A program made the translations under genes and the position numbers. From Malonomonas rubra (GTDB taxonomy: Bacteria > Desulfobacterota > Desulfuromonadia > Desulfuromonadales > Geopsychrobacteraceae), in assembly GCF_003247215.1 (NCBI RefSeq), contig NZ_QKAP01000028.1, positions 1 to 63,858 of the forward strand: a stretch of 63,858 bases of DNA, read 5' to 3'. The notes under the pieces were generated by a model. It searched no databases, was not told the DNA's origin, and worked only from the letters and a program-made list of their open reading frames with translations. Below are positions 1-9,000 of the stretch, one piece after another. The first letter of the stretch is position 1. Every line of letters starts with the position of its first letter.

Positions 1-1
1 T

Positions 2-166
2 ATTGGCTTGAGTTGCCGGTTGCAGCTTGAACAGGTTGGCCTGAAAGTTAACTCGATTGCTCAGGCAAAGGAGTGCACCTGCTGTCATCCAGAGTTACTG
101 TTCTCTTATCGCAGGGACAACGGCAAGACCGGTCGGCAGATAGGATTTATCAAATTGTCCAAGTGA
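2..166 (+). CDS. pgeF: PgeF/YfiH-type purine nucleoside phosphorylase (laccase-domain), C-terminal 54 residues
   Basis: This is the 3' end of a gene that enters from the left edge. The visible frame ends with a conserved CTCCHPELLFSYRRD-like segment followed by GKTGRQIGF, which is the typical C-terminus of the YfiH/PgeF (multicopper polyphenol oxidase/laccase-domain) family. The cysteines and histidine in CTCCH are among the family's zinc/copper-site residues. Family members act as purine nucleoside phosphorylases or adenosine deaminases and, in E. coli, as a peptidoglycan-editing factor. The stop is TGA at 164-166, and a hairpin with a T-run follows immediately, so this gene probably ends a transcription unit. 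Start and N-terminus are outside the window. Confidence 0.85.
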   Translation: MGLSCRLQLEQVGLKVNSIAQAKECTCCHPELLFSYRRDNGKTGRQIGFIKLSK

Positions 167-177
167 ATGGCTTGAGT

Positions 178-213
178 TGAAAAAGGGATCGCGTAATGCG
201 GTCCCTTTTTTTG
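178..213 (+). terminator. Rho-independent terminator after pgeF
   Basis: An A-rich/GGGATCGC arm pairs with GCGGTCCC followed by a long T-run. The stem is about 13 bp with a 5-base loop and lies about 15 bases after the pgeF stop codon. Confidence 0.85.
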
Positions 214-340
214 TTGGCGATAATCGCTAAATAGTATCTTTATGTTTTTTTGTTTGAAAGTCAGGTTTTTGTCAGAAGTAGCAGCTATACTTAAAGGAAA
301 AATTTGACGTAAACAGTTTATATATTATTCCGGAGGGGGG

Positions 341-382
341 AAGCCCTGATCAGCAATTTGCTTATCAGGGCTTTTCGTTTTT
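341..382 (+). terminator. Hairpin with T-rich tail in the leader region upstream of the first octaheme cytochrome
   Basis: AAGCCCTGAT (341-350) is perfectly complementary to ATCAGGGCTT (363-372), and TTCGTTTTT follows. No gene lies between the pgeF terminator and this hairpin. It therefore either ends a short untranslated RNA or acts as an attenuator in the leader of the downstream cytochrome gene. No known riboswitch core was recognised. Confidence 0.6.
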
Positions 383-401
383 ACGGAGGTTGTTTGCGTG
401 C

Positions 402-437
402 CGTGTCCAGCTGGTTTGGCGATGAGGGCTGGACGCG
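402..437 (+). promoter_or_regulatory. 10-bp stem-loop in the probable 5' leader of the first octaheme cytochrome gene
   Basis: CGTGTCCAGC (402-411) pairs with GCTGGACGCG (428-437) with one G-T wobble and a 16-base loop. No T-run follows, so it is not a simple terminator. Together with the hairpin at 341-382 it fills the 415-base gap between pgeF and the cytochrome start. Function unknown. Confidence 0.35.
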
Positions 438-581
438 ATTTTGCCTGCCCTTAAATTGTTATATTAAAAACATTGCTCTTTGATGACTTGTATAATATGT
501 TTATACGGATTTATTTATGCGATCTGCAAAAGCTATCGTAGCTGCCGGTTTTTAGCTGGTTGTGAATTTCCAGGAGTAATT

Positions 582-1967
582 ATGACGATGAAGAAGAGAG
601 TTTTAAGTAGTATGGTTGCCGTTATGTCGGTGTTTGTGTTGGCGTTGCCCGCACTTGCCAATCCGCATAGCAAGTATGTGAAGGGCCCAGTAACGGATGC
701 CAGTGAGATTATTGCTCAGTGTATCGGTTGCCACGAAGAGGCTGCTGACGACATCATGAAGACCCCTCACTGGACGTGGCAGCGGGAACAGGCCGTACAC
801 GGGAAAACCGTGATGCTCGGCAAGATCAATGCGGTCAATAACTTCTGCATGACGACAGTCAGTAACCGAGTGCATTGCAGCGAGTGCCATATTGGTTTCG
901 GCTGGGCAGATGAGAATTTTGATTTCAGCGACAAGACCAAGGTGGACTGCCTGTCCTGTCACGATACTACCGGTACCTATCACAAGGATGGTAATAACTC
1001 CGGTTGGCCGACCGAGCATGTTGATATCCTGCGGGTTGCGCAGAATGTCGGTTTGCCAAGTCGGGTGACCTGCGGTAGCTGTCACTTCACCGGTGGCGGT
1101 GGCGACGCGGTTAAGCATGGTGATCTCGATTCGACCCTGGAATACCCGGAGCGGACCACCGACGTACATATGGATGCTGAAGGAAACGACTTCCCGTGTC
1201 AGAAGTGCCACACCTCTGAAAACCACCTGGTGATGGGTGCCAACATGGCGACCTCTCCAGATGGCAAGAATGTTTTCGGATGCAGCAAGTGTCATGGTTC
1301 TGAGCCTCATGTTGAGTCACGTCTCAACAAGCACACCGAAGCGATCTCCTGCCAGGCTTGCCACATTCCGTTCTATGCCAAAGAGCAACAGACCCAGATG
1401 GATTGGGACTGGTCGACCGCTGGCCGCGAAAGTGATCCGCAGGGTGTTGACCGTAAGACCGTCAAATACCGCAAGACCATGGGCACCTTGACCTGGCAGA
1501 AAAAGGTTGCTCCGACCTATGCCTGGTTCAACGGCAAATCTGACGTCTACCTGGCTGGGGAGAAAATCGACCCGAATGTGCCGACCAAACTGACTGCTCC
1601 GCTCGGCGATCGTAACGATCAGACCGCCAAGATCCACCCGTTCAAGATCCACAGCGGCAAGCAGGCCTACGATGCCAACAACAAGTACTTCGTGACTACA
1701 CACACTTACGGTGAAGACGGCTTCTGGACCACCTTCGACTGGCAACGCTCGATCAAGTTGGGGATGGCCGAGAGCGGCATGAATTACAGCGGCGAATACG
1801 GTTTTGCTCCAACCGAGATGTACTGGCGGATCGACCACATGGTTTCGCCGAAGGAACAAGCCCTGCAGTGCCTCGATTGCCATGGCGACAACGGCCGAAT
1901 GAACTGGGCTGAACTCGGCTACAAAGGCGATCCGATGAGCAACCCCAAGTGGGCACGCAACAAATAA
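582..1967 (+). CDS. Octaheme c-type cytochrome, tetrathionate reductase (OTR) family, paralog 1
   Basis: The product is a secreted 461-residue protein with eight CXXCH motifs (CIGCH, CSECH, CLSCH, CGSCH, CQKCH, CSKCH, CQACH, CLDCH). The heme count, order and flanking blocks (CHDTTGTY, GGGGDAVKHGDLDS, HGDNGRMNW) match the octaheme tetrathionate-reductase family known from Shewanella, whose members reduce tetrathionate, nitrite or hydroxylamine in vitro. An N-terminal signal peptide (basic MTMKKRV, hydrophobic core, ALA cleavage site) places it in the periplasm. I chose ATG 582 because AGGAG lies 5 bases upstream and the signal peptide follows directly; the longer frame from 480 begins with TTG and has no ribosome site. 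It is preceded by structured leader DNA and followed by a terminator, so it is probably monocistronic. Two close paralogs occur at 35.5 and 38.8 kb. The physiological substrate is unknown. Confidence 0.92.
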   Translation: MTMKKRVLSSMVAVMSVFVLALPALANPHSKYVKGPVTDASEIIAQCIGCHEEAADDIMKTPHWTWQREQAVHGKTVMLGKINAVNNFCMTTVSNRVHCSECHIGFGWADENFDFSDKTKVDCLSCHDTTGTYHKDGNNSGWPTEHVDILRVAQNVGLPSRVTCGSCHFTGGGGDAVKHGDLDSTLEYPERTTDVHMDAEGNDFPCQKCHTSENHLVMGANMATSPDGKNVFGCSKCHGSEPHVESRLNKHTEAISCQACHIPFYAKEQQTQMDWDWSTAGRESDPQGVDRKTVKYRKTMGTLTWQKKVAPTYAWFNGKSDVYLAGEKIDPNVPTKLTAPLGDRNDQTAKIHPFKIHSGKQAYDANNKYFVTTHTYGEDGFWTTFDWQRSIKLGMAESGMNYSGEYGFAPTEMYWRIDHMVSPKEQALQCLDCHGDNGRMNWAELGYKGDPMSNPKWARNK

Positions 1968-1992
1968 GTCAATAACAGAAACATTGCGTAGG

Positions 1993-2026
1993 AAAAGGGC
2001 TGCCTTACAGTGGGCGGCCCTTTTTT
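1993..2026. terminator. Bidirectional terminator between the convergent cytochrome and trkH
   Basis: AAAAGGGCTGCC pairs with GGCGGCCCTTTT around an 8-base loop. It lies 25 bases after the cytochrome stop and 30 bases before the 3' end of minus-strand trkH, so it can serve both genes. Confidence 0.85.
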
Positions 2027-2055
2027 ATGCGAAATCAGGACTGCTGTGGAAGAGA

Positions 2056-3501
2056 TTATTTGCGCCAGAAAGAGGGGAAAAACAGCACCAGAACGGTAAA
2101 GAGTTCCAACCGCCCCATCAGCATGCAGATAATCAGGACTGATTTTCCGAAAACAGGCACGTGGGCGAAGTTGTCAACCGGTCCGACCGAGCCGAGACCG
2201 GGACCGATGTTAGAGAGGCAGGCGATAACCGCGGCCCCACCCGAAACCAGGTCCATGCCACAGGCTGCCAGCAGCAGCGAAGCGAAAACAAAACTGCCGA
2301 TAAACAGGGCGAAGAAACCGAGAATCGATTGCAGCACTTCGCGGTCGACGGGGCGATTGCCCAGCTTGACCAAGCGGATCGCACGCGGGTGAATCAACCG
2401 AAAGACTTGAACCTGGGCATGTTTGAACAGCAGCAGGATGCGCACGACCTTTATTCCGCCTCCGGTCGAACCGGCGCAGCCGCCGATAAACATCAGCAGA
2501 ACCAGAATGTATTGGGTCAGAATCGGCCAGGTTTCATAGTCGGCAGTACCGAATCCGGTTGTCGTGATGATCGACGCCACCTGGAAGATCGAGTAGCGGA
2601 AATTTTCTCCCAATTGCAGGTAGGTGCCATGGTACCAGTTGAAGCCGATGATGATGGCGGTCGCCGTGACGATAATTCCAAAATAAAACCGGAGTTCTTC
2701 GTTGCTGTGAAAATCGCGCAGTTTTCCGCGCAGCAGATGAAAGTGCAGGGTAAAGTTGACTCCGGCCAGAATCATGAAGAGGGTGATGACGCCATCGATA
2801 TAGCTACTGTCGTAGGCGGCTACCGAAGCATTTCTGGTCGAGAAGCCGCCGGTTGCCAGGGTCGCGAACGAATGGCAGATCGCATCGAAAAAGCTCATGT
2901 CGCCGAGCATCAGCAGCAAGGTTTCTGCCACCGTCAGCAACAGGTAAACCCCCCAGAGCAGGGTTGCCGTGTCCTGGATTCGCGGGCGCAATCGGTCGGC
3001 GGTTGGTCCGGGGACTTCTGCTTTGAACAGCTGCATGCCACCGACGCCGAGCATCGGCAGGATCGCCAGCGACAGCACGATAATGCCCATACCACCGAGC
3101 CAGTGAGTCAGTGAGCGCCAGAACAGCAGACTTTTCGGTAGAGATTCGATTTCGGTCAAGATCGTCGAGCCGGTGGTGGTGAAGCCGCTCATGGTTTCGA
3201 AAATGGCATCGACGGGGGCAGGAATCGCCCCTGAAAAAATGTAGGGCAAGGCGCCGAATAGGGCGAAAAAGGCCCAGCCGAAAGTGACTACAGCGAACCC
3301 TTCCCTGACCGATAGCTCTTTTGAACTCTGGCAACCATAAAACAGAACACCGCCAACGCTGAAGCAGGTGAGCGCTGAATAAAGGAATGGCAGCCAAGCA
3401 CCGTCACGATAAAAAAGTGAAAAAGGAATCGGCACCAGAAGGGTGCCGCCCAGATAGAGCAGCAGGGCACCGAGAATCCGCAGGGTCAGTACGAGATTCA
3501 T
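2056..3501 (-). CDS. trkH: Trk-type potassium uptake membrane subunit TrkH
   Basis: The 481-residue polytopic membrane protein forms the K+ pathway of the Trk system. The four pore-loop signatures of the TrkH/KtrB family are visible in order: TTTGSTIL, LATGGFST, ITTTGFGT and CAGSTGGGIK, each carrying the selectivity-filter glycine. About ten hydrophobic helices surround them. The length is normal for the family. ATG 3501 directly follows the stop of trkA (no gap), so the two subunits are translationally coupled in one minus-strand operon, trkA first. The regulatory subunit TrkA binds nucleotide and gates this channel-like protein. Confidence 0.95.
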   Translation of the reverse strand: MNLVLTLRILGALLLYLGGTLLVPIPFSLFYRDGAWLPFLYSALTCFSVGGVLFYGCQSSKELSVREGFAVVTFGWAFFALFGALPYIFSGAIPAPVDAIFETMSGFTTTGSTILTEIESLPKSLLFWRSLTHWLGGMGIIVLSLAILPMLGVGGMQLFKAEVPGPTADRLRPRIQDTATLLWGVYLLLTVAETLLLMLGDMSFFDAICHSFATLATGGFSTRNASVAAYDSSYIDGVITLFMILAGVNFTLHFHLLRGKLRDFHSNEELRFYFGIIVTATAIIIGFNWYHGTYLQLGENFRYSIFQVASIITTTGFGTADYETWPILTQYILVLLMFIGGCAGSTGGGIKVVRILLLFKHAQVQVFRLIHPRAIRLVKLGNRPVDREVLQSILGFFALFIGSFVFASLLLAACGMDLVSGGAAVIACLSNIGPGLGSVGPVDNFAHVPVFGKSVLIICMLMGRLELFTVLVLFFPSFWRK

Positions 3502-4854
3502 TCAGGAAAAAAACCTTTCAACCTTCTGTAGCGCATCTGGGAGGGCAAAGATAACCACCCGATCGCCTTCCTCTAGTTGGCTTTTGCCGGTTGGAATTTC
3601 GTAATCAACGCCTCGGACAATGGCACCGATAATTGCGCCGCGCGGGAAATGCAGTTCGCTTAAGGGGATGTGCAAAAGGCCACTGTCTTTTTTGATCTCA
3701 AATTCGAGTACCTCTGAATCGCTGTCTTCGACGGCGGTCAGGGAGATGATCTCCCCACGACGGACGAATTTGAGGATGGTGCTGGCTGCAGCCATGCGCG
3801 GTGAAACGCAGGCATCTATCCCTAATTCAGAGGCCAGGTCGATTAATTCCGGTTGACTGACCAGCGCCAAGGTCCTTTTGACCGAGTGCTGCTTGGCCAA
3901 CAGGCAGGTGAGGATGTTGGTCTGGTCGTTGTCGGTGACCGCGACAAAAACGTCAGCATCTTCCATCCCCTCATCCAGCATGGTTTGCAGGTCAAGCCCC
4001 TCAGCATTAATGACTACCGCTTTGTGCAGTTCTTCGGCCAGTTTGTAGCAGCGTTCTTCGTTTTTTTCGATCAGCTTGGTATTGAATCTCTGGCGCTCCA
4101 TGTTCTGGGCGATTTGGAAACCGATTCTGTTGCCGCCGAGAATGAATGCACGATGGGTTGCTTTGCCAGCTGTTTTTTCTGACTGCAGGAGATAATTGAT
4201 TGCCGGAAGTTCGTTCTGGTGGGCAAAGATATAAATCCGGTCGCCCGCCTGAATAGAATCTTCTCCATATGGGATAATCGTCTTTTTGCCTCGATTGATG
4301 GCGACGACGACAAACTTGTACATGCCGCGCAGTTCGCCTAACTCGGCAAGAGTGAGGTTGCAGATCGGACTGTCTTCGGTGATACGGTACCCTTGAAAAT
4401 GGATCTGTCCTTCGGCGAATTCGGCAACATCGAAAGCACTTGAGGTGCAGGCCAGTTTGAAAAGTTCTTCGGCCACTGCATCTTCTGGGTTGATCAGCAG
4501 GTCGATGCCAAGCTTCTCTTTAGAGAGGATTGCCTTGGTACCGGTGTATTCGATGCTTTTGGTTCGTGCTACGCGGGTTGGGACTTCGTATTCGCGGGCC
4601 AGTAAACAAGCTAGGATGTTGACCTCGTCCATGTTGGTAACGGCTATGAAGATGTCGGTATCTTTAATGCCCGCCTGCTCCAGGATTTCGGCGCTGGCGC
4701 CGTTGCCGCAGACGCCGAGAACGTTCAGGCGATCTTGGGCGCGCTCAATCATTTCGTCGTTCTGGTCAACCAGGGTGACGGCGTGCCCTTCGCGCGAGAG
4801 CCGGTCACATAGGAAGTAACCGACTTGACCGGCGCCGATGATAAGGATTTTCAT
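3502..4854 (-). CDS. trkA: Trk system NAD(H)-binding regulatory subunit TrkA
   Basis: The 450-residue cytosolic protein has two tandem RCK modules. The first starts with the Rossmann motif GAGQVG at residues 7-12 followed by an acidic strand end (TLVDQ). The second begins near residue 230 with a weaker GGNRIG motif. Each RCK-N is followed by an RCK-C/TrkA_C half. It gates TrkH in response to bound nucleotide. I placed the start at ATG 4854 (MKILIIGAG) because the Rossmann fold begins there; the longer frame to 4908 adds 18 residues unlike the family. It is the first gene of trkA-trkH and is divergent from a small HNH gene. Confidence 0.95.
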   Translation of the reverse strand: MKILIIGAGQVGYFLCDRLSREGHAVTLVDQNDEMIERAQDRLNVLGVCGNGASAEILEQAGIKDTDIFIAVTNMDEVNILACLLAREYEVPTRVARTKSIEYTGTKAILSKEKLGIDLLINPEDAVAEELFKLACTSSAFDVAEFAEGQIHFQGYRITEDSPICNLTLAELGELRGMYKFVVVAINRGKKTIIPYGEDSIQAGDRIYIFAHQNELPAINYLLQSEKTAGKATHRAFILGGNRIGFQIAQNMERQRFNTKLIEKNEERCYKLAEELHKAVVINAEGLDLQTMLDEGMEDADVFVAVTDNDQTNILTCLLAKQHSVKRTLALVSQPELIDLASELGIDACVSPRMAAASTILKFVRRGEIISLTAVEDSDSEVLEFEIKKDSGLLHIPLSELHFPRGAIIGAIVRGVDYEIPTGKSQLEEGDRVVIFALPDALQKVERFFS

Positions 4855-4965
4855 AAATTGATCTCTTGTTGACTGATTTTCTGAAAACGCAACTTGATAA
4901 AATCGCATAAATCGAAAAATTGTGCAATAATCCGCCCATTGCCATTAGGAAAGAGATCTTGGGAT

Positions 4966-5262
4966 ATGGACGATTTTTTCATTCAGATTGATGACGCGAC
5001 CATCCGTCGGGAAAGAGAAAAAGCTCGTGCCCTGCGGAAGCAGAATTGGTGGCAGAACCGCATTGCTAAAGGAGTTTGTCACTATTGTAGGAAAACGGTG
5101 CCGCCGAAGGAGTTGACCCTTGATCATCTGGTGCCGTTGGCGCGGGGGGGGAAGAGCAGCAAAGGCAACTGTGTTCCGTCGTGCAAGGACTGTAACAACC
5201 AAAAGAAGAATCTGCTTCCGCTGGAATGGGATGAGTATCTACAAAAGTTGAGAAACGAATAG
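4966..5262 (+). CDS. Small HNH endonuclease-fold protein
   Basis: A 98-residue protein with a complete HNH/zinc-finger core. CHYC (about residues 39-42) and CKDC (about residues 76-79) form the structural Cys4 zinc site. LTLDHLVPLARGG supplies the catalytic DH pair, and the asparagine of CKDCNNQKKN completes the HNH signature. Stand-alone proteins of this size (McrA-like) are common next to housekeeping genes in many bacteria, and their role is usually unknown. It need not be phage-derived. ATG 4966 has AGGAAAGAG upstream. The gene is divergent from trkA with a short shared upstream region. Residue positions are approximate. Confidence 0.85.
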   Translation: MDDFFIQIDDATIRREREKARALRKQNWWQNRIAKGVCHYCRKTVPPKELTLDHLVPLARGGKSSKGNCVPSCKDCNNQKKNLLPLEWDEYLQKLRNE

Positions 5263-5334
5263 AGGTTACGGCAGAGGTTTTATGGCGAGTTCTGCTGTCT
5301 GGAAAGATGGTCATTGCTTGGGAGATTCCTTAAA

Positions 5335-5847
5335 TCATTCAGGGCCTATTTCTTCAAGTATTAGCAGGACAGCTTTTTCAATCTTTTCCGTGGAGATAAT
5401 AAACCGAGTAGTTCGCGGTCCGGAAACGGTATCCAGATCTTGGCAAGCGGGTATTCTATGATGGGCAATACCCGTTTTATACGTCTCCTCAACGGTGTTC
5501 CTGACGACACAACTCAGGCAATGTAGAGTCTCCCCACAACCACCTGGCTCTTTTGAATGCAAACAGCCGAACACTTGTCCGCCTAAGTATCCTTCTATCT
5601 TTGTGATGTTTTTGGAGAGCACTTCTTGCCCTGAATCGTTGACGGTGATTATCCTGCCATCTTGATCAACAACGAGAACTGGTTCGCTAAAACTCTGCAG
5701 ATAGTTTGTGAGAGAGCGCCCAAATCTGCTCATGGATATTTCTAAGCATTTACGACACAATCCATGACTGATCAATTCCTCTGGATTCTCCAGTTGATCT
5801 GGGGGACGTAACTCTGTCTGACATTCGAAGCAAATATAACGAATCAT
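5335..5847 (-). CDS. Cysteine-rich PAS-domain protein
   Basis: The 170-residue soluble protein has three parts. An N-terminal zinc-ribbon-like pair is CFEC (residues 6-9) and CRKC (about residues 31-34). A PAS domain follows from about residue 45 (SEPVLVVDQDGRIITVND). Inside or just after the PAS fold is a second cysteine cluster: C, eight residues, CG, then CLSC, then an arginine. That pattern suggests a metal or Fe-S cofactor on a redox-sensing PAS domain. There is no kinase, cyclase or DNA-binding domain, so it must signal through a partner. It stands alone between an HNH gene and the glycogen operon. Function beyond redox/ligand sensing is an inference. Confidence 0.7.
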   Translation of the reverse strand: MIRYICFECQTELRPPDQLENPEELISHGLCRKCLEISMSRFGRSLTNYLQSFSEPVLVVDQDGRIITVNDSGQEVLSKNITKIEGYLGGQVFGCLHSKEPGGCGETLHCLSCVVRNTVEETYKTGIAHHRIPACQDLDTVSGPRTTRFIISTEKIEKAVLLILEEIGPE

Positions 5848-5963
5848 TTCTCTGGTTCTTTTCGAAAAGCTTTGCAGTCTTTATAGAGAGATTATTCCCT
5901 GGTTGGGAGACCTTTAAATATGGTTTTTGGAAAGGTAACCCAGACCACGAAGCTGGCGAAAGT

Positions 5964-5998
5964 AAATTGAGCGCCACATTTTCAGTGACGCCCAATTT
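5964..5998 (-). terminator. Inverted repeat downstream of the glycogen operon, possible terminator
   Basis: AAATTGAGCGCCAC and GTGACGCCCAATTT form a 14-bp arm pair with two mismatches and a 7-base loop. It lies 65 bases past the end of the minus-strand GH13-GlgA gene. The tail is AT-rich rather than a clean T-run. Confidence 0.45.
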
Positions 5999-6063
5999 AT
6001 TATGCCGCAATTTTTACCAACACCTTTACGATGGGGCATCAGGGAGGTTGTCGTATTTTTTTA

Positions 6064-9000
6064 TTATGCCGCCGGCATCTGGCGGTAGTCACGAGCTTTG
6101 ATGTAAAGTTTGTGATACTGTGCGGCAGAGTTTGTCCAGCTGAAATCCTGGCTCATGCCCCGTTTGACTAGGGTCAACCAGCGACTTCGCTGTGGATAAA
6201 TCTCCAAGGCGCGATCGAGCGCCGCCAGTAGCTCGTCCTTATCCAAATTGGCAAAGGTGAAGCCGTAGCCGCTACGGGGGCTCTGATCCGCATCAATGAC
6301 CGTGTCGGCAAGACCTCCGGTCTTGCGCACGATCGGCAGCGCGCCATACTGAAGAGCGATCATCTGGGTCAGCCCGCACGGTTCGTAACGGCTCGGAACC
6401 AGTAGCATGTCGCTGGCGGCAAAGATCCTGCGCGACAGCCCTTCATCGAAGGTCAGGGTGATGGAAACCTTGTCTGGATTCTGCTTCTGTTGTGCATTCC
6501 AGAAGGCGGTTGTCTCTCGATCCCCGGAACCGAGCAGGACGAATTGGATGTCGCGCACCATCAGCTGGTCCCACGCCTGTTCAATCAGGTCGATCCCCTT
6601 CTGTTTGTCGAGGCGGCTTATAACCGCGACGATCGGAACATCGTGGCGCATTTCCAGACCGAGCTCTTTTTGCACCAGTCTTTTACAGGCGCGTTTGCCA
6701 TTGAGATTCTCGACATTGAACGGCGTTGGCAGCGCCGGATCGAGGGCCGGATCCCACAAGCGCCCATCGAGGCCGTTAATTATGCCGTGCAGGTCGTCCG
6801 AGCGCTCACGCAGAATGCCGTCGAAACCGTGTCCCAGATCCGGGCTCTGTATCTCTTCACAATAGGTTGGGGAGACGGTGTTGATGACGTCTGAATAATT
6901 GATCCCCCCTTTGAGTACCGACAAATTACCAAAAAATTCCATCCCTTTGGCGGAGTCGACCGACTCCTGCAGCCCCAATTGCGGGATCAGCTCTTTTGAG
7001 AATATCCCTTGGTAGCCAAGGTTGTGGATGGTCAGTAACGTAGAGATGTTTCCATAGAAGGGGTTGTGGCGGTACTCGGTCCGTAACAGAATCGGGATAA
7101 AGCTGGTTTGCCAGTCGTGCAGATGGATGACATCCGGCCGGAAGTCTAGCCGCCTGATCAGCTCCAGTACGGCACGGCAGAAGAAACCGAACCGTAGGCT
7201 GTTATCTGGATAGTCGCCATCGGCTGTTCCGTAGAGTGGATTTCGGTCAAAGAACTGCGGGCAATCGATGAACCAGAACGGCACCCCTTCATGGGTGGTC
7301 TGTTTTAAGCTGCCGCGATAGTTTTTCCCTTCAAGGTTGATCTCAACACTCTTGCGCCCCTTACGCAGACCCAACCCGCTCCGTTCAGCTGAACGGTGAC
7401 AGGGCATAATGACTCGGACGTCGTGTCCCAGTTGCCGAAGCGCTTTTGGCAGGGAACCGGCAACGTCGGCAAGCCCTCCTGTTTTGGCGAACGGCGTTGC
7501 TTCAGGGGTAACAAAAAGAATCTTCATTGCGTGCTCTTCTCCTGTTGCTGCAGGCAGAACCGGGTCTGGTTCTGCACCGGAGTCGAGGTTATGCAAGAAA
7601 ATGTCCACTTGATAGCCGGTAATTGTTGCTAGCTCGCGAATGGCGAAAAGGTTAATTAAGCTCTCCTTGTGTTTTTGAGTCAACGTATCAAAATCACGTT
7701 GCCCGTCCATATGAGAATTGAAAATTAATATCAGGAAAAAGATGTTTAGAAGCTGCTCGAAGGCCTCTTTGTTGAAGTAGTCTTCTTCATTATAATAATT
7801 ACATTTTAGGATATTTCTCCATTCCGGGTGGTTATATAGCCGATCGAGCCAATTATAATGAGAATTTTCAGCTGCTAGGAAATGATAATCAGCAAAGCCG
7901 GATACCTGGTTGATGAGTTCTTCACTGAGCGAAGAGCTGGTTTGGAAACCGCTACGAAGCAGCAGCCGCAACATCTCCTGCCGGGAAAGGTGCTGTAAAC
8001 TTGACGAGTTGAAGAGAGCAAGCAACTGAACGTACAACTGGGAGAATTCTTTTTCCCGGCTCTCTGGGGTCGACAAAAGCGCTAATTTCTCGCCGAGTTC
8101 GATAATCGGCTCAACCAGCAGCGCCTCATGGTCCAGGTAGAGGTCTTGGCGTCCCAAGCTACCGTGGCGTTCCCAGAGTTGCTGCCAGCGACCATCGTGA
8201 TCATGAACGCTATGGAAATTAGAAAGAACTTTATAAGCGTAGGGCGACAGGTTGAAGCGACCGCCGTGCGCCATCTCGTTGAGCGGCAGCAGCTGCTGGC
8301 AATGGTGGCTGAGGTCGCGGTATATCAGAAAGTCGCCTTGCAGGTTAATGGCGCACGCTTGGGTGATGTGGGTATTTTGGCCATCTGCCCTGGCAACCGT
8401 GGCACCGATGTGGCCATCGATCTGATGGGGTGAATTGTTACAGATCACCAGGACATTCTGTGCGCCGAGCCGATTGCTGTAGACAAAGACGTTCTCTTCG
8501 ACGCCGTAACCGGAAACGAAATCGTAGAATTGAAAATGTTCTGAGCCGCTAAAGAGTGCCCGATGACGTAACAAGGGGAAAATCTGCCGCTGGTGGCGTT
8601 CGACCAACTGGTAATCGATCTCCTCCTGCCAGCGCGGAGCATAGTATTCCATTCCGTATTTTTCGCGATACCCCTCGATCTGTCCATGGCCGAACATCGG
8701 CAAGCCCGGCATGGTGGCCAGCATGGTGGCAACGCAAAAATATTTGTCGTCCCGGCCGAACTGTTCGATGGCCGGTTTTTCATCCGGGTTGCTCATGAAG
8801 TTTACAAAGCGCTGCAGGATCGCAGGATCGAAAGCGAGGATGTTTTTGATCGTTTGCCGATACTTGGCGTTCTCTTCCCGCTTCAGCATGTTCATGAAGG
8901 CGCTGTTGTAGACTCGGTGCATGCCGAGGGTGCGGACAAAGTAGCCCTCCATTAGCCAGAAGGCCTCAGCGATCAACAGGGTATCAGGCGCCTCGGCGTT

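Noticed and set aside
220-581. A c-di-GMP (GEMM) riboswitch upstream of the cytochrome, as often seen in Geobacter
   Set aside because: The conserved GEMM core is not visible; only two plain hairpins are present.
2161-3114. A 317-codon plus-strand open frame opposite trkH
   Set aside because: It lies entirely inside trkH on the other strand and has the low-complexity Q/R/D-rich look of a shadow frame.
4966-5262. HNH gene as evidence of a prophage or mobile intron
   Set aside because: No phage, integrase or intron sequence surrounds it; small stand-alone HNH proteins are common in chromosomes.
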